Assembly: GCA_049999765.1 (NCBI GenBank)
Contig: JBNGIQ010009464.1
Coordinates: 176,163-231,861 of the forward strand
Length of the DNA: 55,699 nt
DNA from: Phaeoceros laevis
Lineage: Eukaryota; Anthocerotophyta; Anthocerotopsida; Notothyladales
Reading direction: 5' to 3'
Below, piece by piece: positions 47,180-55,699 of the stretch. Made by a program: the position numbers and the translations under genes. The notes under the pieces were generated by a model. The model saw only the letters and a program-made list of their open reading frames with translations. It was not told where the DNA came from and searched no databases. The stretch's first letter is position 1; each line of letters starts with the position of its first letter.

Positions 47180-48992
47180 TCACGCAACCCAAGAATTACA
47201 TGTCTTGAGTCTTTTTACTTCCTCTTTGACTGCCTGAACAGTATGCCAATTGAGAACGGGTGAAAGGAGTGCACCAGCGAGGCCAGGTTGTCCTGAGGCC
47301 ACAAGGTAACGGAGCAAAGGATCTAAGGTTCGCTCGTTCACGAGACCGCCAAGGGTAAGCAGGAACCACAAACACTCGTGAAAAGGGGTCATCTGAATCA
47401 TCAGACGCACATTGAGGTTCGGGTGTTTCCGATAGAAACGGGCCCCGTTCCGCCCTCTTTGTCGCTCCTGTCAGTGGTAAAGCACAAATTCAGGTTAATA
47501 CTCCAGCACCAAACACCCAGAAACAGGTGCAAAACAGGTACAGACAAACTTCTTTTACGACAATAAGAGAAACAACACCGACCTGCTCAACTAGCTTGGG
47601 TACTTGCTCACAAGCAAAAGCAGGATGCCAATGATAGCCAACAGCAAAGGGTGCATGCTCTATCCTTGCACCTCCTTGCCGTAACCTCTCTGCAACCCAA
47701 AGAAGCACCCAAGTGGATATTGGTAAGAGCAATAGCCGATGGAGGTGGGCAGCGTAAGTTGTTTAATATAGAACTGAAAGCGTGACACGAGACCAGAAAA
47801 GCTTGGGACGACCATACCTCCAAGCTCAAGATCCTCCCAGCCGTACTCACTGAAGTCTGAATCAAATGGGCCACTATCAGCCGGGACCAGCAGTTTTGAA
47901 GCGACCAGCAGTCGTTTTCTGGAAATCGCCACATTACCAGTAGCAAAAAACGCAGCAGACATATCCTGCACAGCAAAGCTAGTTGAGGGCAAGGAGTATG
48001 GCCTGGAAGAGAACTTTACAAAGAGGGGAGATGATAGAGAAGACACACATACGCTTAGCTTGAATGGCTCCGATCGAGGATCTTCAAAGTTGGCAGTATT
48101 CACTACACGCCCGTAAGTGAAGGCACGGTCGTCACCATCTTTGGTCCGTGCATACTTGAGAGCAATAGAATGAGCTCTCAGAAAGTGCTCCGTGACTACC
48201 AGATCAGAGTCAATGAAGACGATTGTGGATCCCCGTGCGCAGCGGAGTCCCAAGTTCCGCGCCTTAGTTGCACCTGGATTGCACGAGGAGAAATGTCGCA
48301 AGCTCTTGGTTTCAAAAGATGGTCAGAAATAGACGAGGCTTACCAGCATGCTGCTGTCCCACAACTCTGACGTGACTGTAGCGCCCGCTGGGGACTGGCA
48401 AATGTGATAGTGAGGACGCTGCATCCGGTGGTGCAAGGAAATCAAGTGTTCCATCGGTAGATCCATCGTCGACTACTATAACCTCATACTCCCTTACTCC
48501 ACTCTGCGCATAATCTTTCTGCTCCTCTAAAGCCTCCAAGCATTTGGTGAGAATTGGGAGCCGATTGTAAGTGGGAATTATGATGCTCCAGACTCCCGCC
48601 TCCCCTTCGTCAGGAAGTACCCCCAGGAACTGGTCCCCAACTTCGGCAGTACCAAGTCCTACTGCAATCTGCTGGCTTCGAGCAGCTAACCGAGAAAAAC
48701 AGCTCAAAAGGGCATGCTTTCTCGAATCCTCAGACCCCGGGACTGAGAGCTGGAGCAAACTGCAAAAGCAGGCCGCAGCAGGTAGGAGCTGAGTTGGACG
48801 AAGTCTGATCCTGCTAGCCTCTCGCTGGAATCCTATCAAGCACTGTAACCGTCCGCTCCTGTAGGCAAATCCAAGGGTCGGAGGTCCCATAGATCTCGCA
48901 ATGAGGCCAAACTTCCATACCAACCCACGACTCAGAAACCATTTGAGCTGCAAACTCAGCACTCGAACACGATAGTAGCCACTCCACGGCAA
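47180..48992 (-). CDS. Family-2 glycosyltransferase with C-terminal GT7-like motif
   Basis: Five exons on the minus strand: 48992-48344, 48273-48053, 47965-47818, 47689-47583, 47467-47180; 1413 bases, 470 residues. An N-terminal stretch rich in Arg, Ser and hydrophobic residues could be a plastid transit peptide or membrane anchor (an alternative Met is at residue 35). The GT-A fold starts at about residue 135: WSIIIPTYNRLPILTKCLEA, VIVVDDGSTDGTLDF, GATKARNLGL, and VFIDSDLVV, where DSD is the metal-binding DXD. Further on, FSEYGWEDLELG matches the Glyco_transf_7C (GWED) acceptor-binding motif. A helical C-terminus follows. It should transfer a sugar from a nucleotide donor; donor and acceptor cannot be told from sequence. 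All junctions are in phase. It is divergent with the UBA-PUB gene. Confidence 0.87.
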
Positions 48993-49206
48993 GATTCTCC
49001 CGCTGACAGTGGATTTCCGAAATATACATAACCTGGCTTGCTACCTAGGTCAGTCTGACTTCATGTTGCCCTAGTGAAAGCTTTTACTGCAAACCATTCT
49101 GGAAAGCTTTGAGTCAGGATCCTTGGATGCGGAAAGGTAGCCAATTCGGAGGTGCTAAAGGCTCATAACCCCGTACGCTGCTTCTATGTGAGCAGAGATT
49201 GTAGCC
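48993..49206. promoter_or_regulatory. Divergent intergenic region, GT2 / UBA-PUB
   Basis: 214 bp between the two start codons; a shared promoter is likely. If the glycosyltransferase starts at its second Met the spacing is about 320 bp. Confidence 0.55.
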
Positions 49207-51925
49207 ATGGCAGGCTTGTCGCTGGAGTGCGGTGATTGCAAAACCCAGTTCCGCAGCGTCGAGGAAGCGCAGGAACACGCGGAGCTTACAGGGCACGCCA
49301 ATTTCCAGGAATCAACTGAACCGGTTTGCACCCCTTGCATCAGTCTTATTGCCACAACGCAGATCTAGAATTGAATGGAGGATTGCATGCGCGGACAATA
49401 AGATGGTAGAGGCATCTGTGAGGTTGAGTCTGCGGTCCTGCTGATGCATTTACCTGATCGATTGCGAGAAGCAGTATGTGACCAGCTCAGGACCAGGAAT
49501 TTCGTTTGAACTCAACGTCTATGCAGGGCCACTGTTGCCATAAAATGCAGTTGGTGATCCGGGAAGTAGGAGAAATTCTAGGGCTGCGAATAAATTGGCA
49601 GTGTTCTGGTTCAGCCTGTATGGGAATTTCTTTAGCTGAATCAAACTGATGGTGTGAAACTGTGCATCACTTTCTGTCTGAAATGTAGGTCCTCAATCTT
49701 GTTTGCGACGAATGTGGCAAGCCTTGTCGCACGAAGACGGTATGCTAAGTTCCGCTTTGATTTTGAACACTTTCAGCGGATTCGTTCTGGGTAATGAGTG
49801 AGGTAGTTCCACTACTTGTGTTGGCAGGAGACGGATTTGCATACGAAAAGAACTGGTCATGCTGGCTTTTCAGACAAAACTGCTGAGTCAGCTAAGCCCA
49901 TAGTCCTTGAATCCTCGGGCCATGGAACAAGTGGGTCAGCCTCGGCAGATGGGAACAGGCAAGGTAGGTTAAGTGGAAAGTCTGCCTATCACTCGTCTGT
50001 GGCTAGCATCCCGAACCAATCGTTATGTATCCATTGCCTGCAGATATGGTGGTACCTGAAGTCAATAAAGGCTTGCTTCAAGAGCTAGAAGAGATGGGCT
50101 TCTCCACTGCACGCGCTACTCGGGCCATCCATTTCTCTGGTATGAATTGCACTTCTTTGAAGTGATCTCCCCCAGCTCTGATTGCTATTATGGACACATT
50201 CATGACACAAAAGTCAAGTATTTGTATTTGCCTGTGATGACAGGTGGATCTGGGCTGGAAGCTGCTGTAAATTGGATTGTTGAACACGAAGAGGATGAAG
50301 ATATAGATGAACTGCCCCTGGTATGATTACTCTTTGTAGATGCTGGGGCGAATCTACCTCTCTCGTCCCTGATAATTAAGGAAGTGGCATCAGGAAGTAC
50401 TGCTAATTCCATTTCGGCTAAGTATTGCCAGAGGTGCTATTGGTACTGATTCGTCACTGAAATGTTGTACAGTGTTTGTCTGAGGTGATTTTAGGTTCCA
50501 GCGAATGTTCAGGCTCCTACACCATCCTTAACCCCTGAGGAAGCAAAGATCAAGGCCCAAGAACTTCGGTATGCTGTACAACATTTCGTGCGCTTGTTGC
50601 GTTTGTCCTTCATTAGTATTGGTTCCTCAGATTGTGGAACATACCACACCTGTTTGCCAACTCATTGTGCTATCATGCAGAGAGCGTGCTCGGAAGAAGA
50701 AAGAAGAGGAGGAGAAGAAGTCTGAGAGAGAAAAAGAAAAAGTGAGTTGCAATAAGTACGTGTGTGCCTGATGTGTAGTTGTGGTTCAGGACGAACAGTT
50801 TCTGAACGATTCTGGCAGGAGCGTATCCGTGTGGGCCGGGAGATGCTGGAGGCAAAGCGCATGGAGGAAGAGAATGAGAGAAAGCGGTATGTAGTGTCAT
50901 AGAGTGGGCGATGGGTATGTTGAGTGGTTGAAATAGTCTGGAAGTAGAAACTGCCAGGCTACTCTTATATCATGGCCATGCATCTTCTGGGCGTACATGC
51001 AGCATAGCACTATACCGGAAACATGAGAAAGAGGAGGAAAAACGTGCCAGGGATAAAATCCGCCAGAAGCTTGAAGAGGACAAGGTTTTGCATGCTAATT
51101 GCAGAATTGTTTCTTTGATTTTAGTGTTGAGATGAAGGACAGATAACTCACATCCGTTCCCTATCAACAGGCTGAGAGGCGGCGGAAATTGGGCCTTCCA
51201 CCAGAAGAACCAAAGCCAGTGGAAGCTGCAGCCCCACCACCTCCAGAAGCAGAAAAGAAAAAGGTTACGTGTTTACAGCTTCCTCCGTTTCACAGTAATG
51301 CTCCTGAGCAGTGCAGACTGTTCCTAGCCTGCTCATGTACCACAGAGTTTGTCCGGGTGTTGCTTCCTGAGACACCTTATTGCCAAGTGCAGAGCTCGCT
51401 GCCTGTAAAATCCGCAACAAAAGCAGAGCAGATGCGCAACTGTCTAAGATCTTTGAAGCAAGCTCAGCAGGTTGATCTACACTCCTAGACTTGCTGTTCG
51501 TGGCAAACTGGTACTGCAGGAAGTGGAACCGTGGTAACTGGTTAAGTTGTCCTTTGCAGGGTGATGATGGCAAAGCGAAAAAGGCGTTCCAGACACTGCT
51601 TACATACGTTGGGAATGTGGCACGAGCCCCTGATGAAGAGAAGTATCGGAAAATCAGATTGAGCAATCCAACGTTCCAGGTGTGTTCCAGGGCCCGTCAA
51701 GCTCTGATTACTCGGTCAGCAGCACAGATGCTCACTTTCTCCGTCGTGTTGCAGGAACGGGTAGGGAGCCAAGGTGTCGGGTTTTTGGAAATCTGCGGGT
51801 TTGAGAAGGACTCTGCTGGTGAATTCTTGACGTTGGCTAGAGAAAGAGTAGAGGATGTGGTGCTGAACACAGCTGGTGCGGAGTTGAATTCCGCAATCGT
51901 GAATCCCTATTTCGGAGTTCTGTAA
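49207..51925 (+). CDS. C2H2 zinc finger, UBA and PUB domain protein
   Basis: Thirteen exons: 49207-49323, 49689-49739, 49828-49963, 50044-50139, 50244-50320, 50495-50568, 50681-50741, 50819-50886, 51003-51084, 51171-51263, 51393-51470, 51560-51679, 51755-51925; 1224 bases, 407 residues. Two C2H2 fingers (ECGDCKTQFRSVEEAQEHAE and CDECGKPCRTKTETDLHTKR) start the protein. A UBA domain follows at about residues 105-150 (LLQELEEMGFSTARATRAIH, GSGLEAAVNWIVEHEED). A long charged coiled coil spans about 185-290. A PUB/PUG domain closes it (QMRNCLRSLKQ, KKAFQTLLTYVGNVARAPDE, YRKIRLSNPTFQERVG, LNSAIVNPYFGVL). UBA binds ubiquitin and PUB binds the tail of the CDC48/p97 ATPase, so it is a likely CDC48 cofactor. 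It resembles Arabidopsis AT1G04850 from memory. All junctions are in phase. Confidence 0.93.
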
Positions 51926-54900
51926 ATCGACAATTGTTCTGTTGTATCCGGGTTGAGGCTAAAAAGGTACGCGTGGTTCTGGTGCTGAACGCACCAGTAG
52001 GGCACGCTGTGAACAATAGAAAGTCTGAACTTATATGTCGTGCTGCTACAGTTCTCCATGTGAGCTGTGCGACTGTGATTCATGTCTGCTGGTTGAGCGG
52101 GCATCGGATAATGTGATCGCTGAGGCAGTGAGATGGCGGAGGGGGATTGGCACCCGCGCTCTGTTGCGCAACATGCCCGACCTTGGCAATCATCATCGAA
52201 AGGATTCTCTTTCGCCTTCTGACAAACAAGCACAGCACAGTGGGTTTCTCGTATATCTATCCATCTCCACTGTATCTACAGTCACCAACCTCCTCCTTGC
52301 ATTTGATGTGCTTGACTGCCTGCTGGATAGATGTGAAAGGCAGAGAGCCTAGACAAGACTGGTCCAGTCATGTGTGAAGGGCAGCCTGCCAGCCAGGCAG
52401 TATGTACGTATGTACATGCAACGGGGAGCAGAATCGTCTTGCTGGCGCAAGCAACACAGCAGCTTGGATCTTAGTACCTGTTCCCAGACTCGGTGCACCT
52501 TTTGTTGCTACTGTATGTATGGTGTGTTCTTGTGCTTCCTACGATGCAACAGTTTACAGGTAGGCTAGTCTAGCTCGATAAGAGGGAATGTAGACTTAGG
52601 TAGAATCAGGAGGGCATTACACGAGATCCTTCCTTGTTTCACGGCGCCGCGCACATGGAGGTGCGGTGTCGTGTTTCTCGCTTGGGAACGGGCTGCGGCA
52701 AGCCCGTCCCTGACATTAGGTTTCGAGGAAGACGCCAGCATCAAGTCAGCTCTGGACAAGTGGCTCACTGGTGCGGTGGAGATGGCCAGGATGGAGGCTG
52801 GCAGGACAGATTTTACTGTGTGCGTGACGTGAGATTCACGATTAGGACGCGTGGTGGGTCATGCAGGTCCCCCTCTTTTGCCTGTTCCGCTGCCTCGGCC
52901 TCGGCCTGTGCATGATGCATCGCTCTCTCTTCTGCCAAGCTCGCTCTGCTCTGCTAGGGTTTACAGTTACCGTATGAGGCACATGTACGTGGACTTGACA
53001 GCGAGGGCGTCGCGTGCTGCAAGTAGGTACGTAGCGCCTCTCTTCCGCTGCTCCTCCAGGTACGTATATGCTACTTGCTGCAGCAGCAGGAGAGTACCGA
53101 GTGGTTGCTGTGATGGATGGCAGTGTGTTGTTATTTTGTAAGGTGAAGGTGAAGGGGTTCCAGCTGCACTGGGCAGGGCAGGGAAATCAGTTTGTCATTA
53201 CGGTCCTCGCATATATGATGCACTTGCTCAAATTGGAGGGGATCGGATTTCTGGCTTCTGTGCTGCGTTGCTGAAGCCTTCTTATGAGTTCTGACGGATA
53301 AAGAGACGAGCAAGAGCAGAGCTATGCCATCAATTTAGAGCACGGCAGGATGGGCTGGAATGCAAATGGGCTGTGGAGGATTTTAATTTGAAATCGGGAA
53401 GTATGTTCGCAACTTCGTACCTAGTCTGGTCTACCTAGCCTGCAACTGCCTAGGTTTAGTGCGTGGGAAGTGATGCAATCAATGTCGACTGGAAAAGCAG
53501 GGCAAAAGCAGAGGCAGATTCTTTGTTTCGGACCGTGCGCTCAGGACAGGACCCCCGACGAACCAGCCACGTCGGAGACTTCAACCGGTCAGCCCGCCCA
53601 GCTACTTTGTCCTTTTGGCTTTTTACCCTCTAACGTCAGGATAAGATTCCTAGATATGCCTGAAGATTTACTTTTTTACCATATCCTTGAAATCGCGCGC
53701 ATGTCAGAGTGCATAAGCAAGGCGATGTTGTGTGTTGCACAACCTCAAGTGTTCATGATGGGAGGAAATTCCGAGGAACCTCTCGTTGCCAGTCTATCAA
53801 AGTCAATGAGCAATGGGGGTGCTTACTTGTGAAACGGTACAGGGACCCCTGTGCAAACAAGTCGTGGACAAGACGGAAAGACTGCAGTGCAAAGTAAGTC
53901 TTGGACAATGAGGGAAAGACTGCAATGCCTACGCTACAAAAGAGAGCAGGACTCTGGAGAAAAAGCTCACAAAAAAGCACATTTTGTGGAGCCCACGGTG
54001 TGAAAGTTTTTGGACTTTGCAGCAGTTTGTGGTCTAGAATGTAATGTCATGGCTGCCAATTTGCTTTCCAAAGCCATCGATAGCTTTGCACTAGCAGATG
54101 CACCAGAGGCCACCTGTGAGTCAGCAGCAAAACCAAAATAAATTCTTTTGTGGGGGGATTGGCATACAAAATAGAGAACGGATTTTGAGGTGGACGCAAG
54201 CACCAGCTTCTTCTGCTTCTTGGCAGACAATCATTTTTCATCCAACCCACCTTGGTCCTCCAAGTACAAGAGAGGAGCTTTTCGACCAAGGAGGGGCCGG
54301 AGGGCTGCAAAGACAGATAAATATTTCGAGGAAAGCCTGCCCCTTTTCCACATCGGGGCTGCTCTTGCGCGAGGCACAGAACGTGTGGACGTAAACAAAG
54401 AAAGGGACTGATATCCAAAGGGGACAAACCGGCCAATGGGAAGCGCCCGCCAGGCTCATGGGATTATTGTCCGGGCCCTGCTACAGGCAAAGCTCAATCT
54501 AATTCTATCCGCCCACAACTACCAAACATGCCCGATCGGGTAGAGAAGAGAGGTACGTAACCACCGGCCCTGGGAGCGCGCTAGCCCCGCGGCCTGATAC
54601 GCTATCAGGTTGCGGCTAGCGCGCAATCCTTGCGGCCAATGCTGGGTTTTGCCTTTTATCCCCTGCTGTGTTTGGTTTACAAAGCCATTGGACCTCATGG
54701 TCACCCGCCTTTTTCGATCCATGTTACGCGGTTCGGTAAGCTACTCGTTTTCCCTTTTTTCCCTTCCCCTTCCGGGTGAGGGGAGACCGCCAATCGCGCA
54801 ACAATTCGCGGAGCAGCCAGAAATGTCCACTCCGGGTGTCCATGCCACACAAGGTCCCCGGAGCCTCCTCCCACTGTACTGCACTGTACTGTAGCTTGCT

Positions 54901-55490
54901 TGCTTGCTTCGTGCCTGCCGATGTTGAAGGGGAACATGACTTGCTGCTGTCCGGAGCACGATCTGCCGTTTCTCCTGGAAACAGCTGGCCATGGCTGATT
55001 ACTGCTCTCTGACCACGTCCGTGACTGCACTGTGGAATTGACGAGCTTGCTATACTTCTTGTCCGGATAGCTTTGATTGCCACGCCAGCGAGGAGGTGAA
55101 GAGGAGGAGTTCCAGTGACCTCGGGGGCAAGACTCCTCCCAGCTTTCGTTCTCAACAGGTGAGTTGTAGGAGTGAAGACTTTGAAGCTGCTTGCAAGCCG
55201 GCGTACCAACCTGCACACACGCTCCGCACTCTTCTTGCGCTAGCTTTCCTGCATTCCAGGCGTAGGTAGGTGCTGCGAGACTGTCGCAGGCTGCCGCAAT
55301 TGGCCTGCTTTCTTGGCACGAGATAGGCCAATTGGGAGTCAATTTTGATCCGGCCGATCTTGTGTTTCTGTTGTTGCAGGCTGTGAAGCAATGCGAGCAG
55401 CTCATGGCACCGGGGACGCCAATTGCGCTGCTACTCCAGCGGAAGGGAGCATGACGACGACAAATTGCAGCACGGAGAACGGGTAGCACG
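51926..55490. other. 3.5 kb without a recognised gene
   Basis: Frames up to 262 codons occur (minus, 54701-55489), but their composition is not coding-like and no family is recognisable. Contains GCTT/CTTG and TGCTGC-type simple runs. Confidence 0.5.
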
Positions 55491-55594
55491 ATGCTAGCCG
55501 CCAGATCCGGCCAGTCTCAGCTGCCAGATGAGATATTGCTCAATGTAGTACTCCAACATCCGCTTGCTCGTCGCTACGATGGCAGGCAAGAAAG
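55491..55594 (+). CDS. Possible F-box gene start (window edge)
   Basis: An ATG opens a short frame containing QLPDEILLNVVLQHP, which resembles the first half of an F-box (LPDEILLxIL). The frame stops at 55592-55594; an intron or the window end may hide the rest. Weak evidence only. Confidence 0.22.
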
Positions 55595-55699
55595 CTAATG
55601 GCTGGTGCCTGCCTGCTTACTTCTGACTGGCGCGGAACTGGTTGGTGTTATGTAGGTCTTCGGTAATTTGAGCCTGCAAGACATAGTCCACGCCAGCGC

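Noticed and set aside
54701-55489. 262-codon open frame on the minus strand
   Set aside because: Long but with no recognisable domain, unnatural composition (many Ser, Arg and Trp), and overlapping open frames on both strands; GC-rich DNA opens frames by chance.

Overview
This is a nuclear segment of a green plant. The evidence is a set of intron-rich genes with GT-AG introns of roughly 60-300 bp and typical plant families: an SCD2-type coiled-coil protein, plastid leaf-type ferredoxin-NADP reductase, an F-box protein with a phloem-protein-2 lectin domain, a BURP-domain protein, and relics of a PPR gene. BURP and F-box/PP2 genes point to a land plant. Compact introns and moderate GC would suit a seedless plant such as a bryophyte or lycophyte, but the sequence alone does not name the species. 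Three 100-N gaps and one 10-N gap show a scaffolded draft assembly.

Layout. 0-5 kb: 5' exon of a GDSL esterase (minus), a CHAT-domain protease-like gene (plus) and a broken PP2 lectin gene. 5-15.7 kb is a graveyard: an antisense PPR pseudogene, two antisense fragments of the EBP2 gene, one decayed copy of a segmental duplication, a LINE 3' remnant, a tRNA-derived SINE with clear target-site duplications, and minisatellites. 15.7-21.2 kb: SCD2 (minus, 17 exons) and EBP2 (plus), divergently arranged. 21.8-25.3 kb: a frameshifted bacterial-type ribosomal protein uL2 pseudogene, tandem repeats, an assembly join and an intact F-box/PP2 gene. 26.3-29.1 kb: the fuller copy of the segmental duplication, with an unrecognised multi-exon gene and a secreted His-rich protein. 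29.9-39.3 kb is a dense housekeeping block: proteasome beta2 subunit (minus), cytosolic-type glutaminyl-tRNA synthetase (plus, 23 exons) and FNR (minus). 39.8-43.7 kb: a candidate mobile element bounded by about 24-bp terminal inverted repeats that carries a multi-exon Crypton/DUF3504-like tyrosine recombinase. 45.1-46.4 kb: a BURP gene with its 5' end lost at a gap. 47.2-51.9 kb: a family-2 glycosyltransferase (minus) and a C2H2-UBA-PUB protein (plus), divergent. 52-55.7 kb: nothing firm.

The spliced gene models (SCD2, PBB, GlnRS, GT2, UBA-PUB, His-rich protein, FNR exons 2-9) were built by eye from splice sites and family similarity. Each sums to a whole number of codons with an open frame. 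Functions shared across the window are ordinary: protein turnover (proteasome, UBA-PUB, F-box), translation and ribosome biogenesis (GlnRS, EBP2), photosynthetic electron transfer (FNR) and membrane traffic (SCD2). The most unusual item is the inverted-repeat-bounded tyrosine-recombinase element. Next are the bacterial-type uL2 relic and the repeated re-insertion of EBP2 3' sequence.
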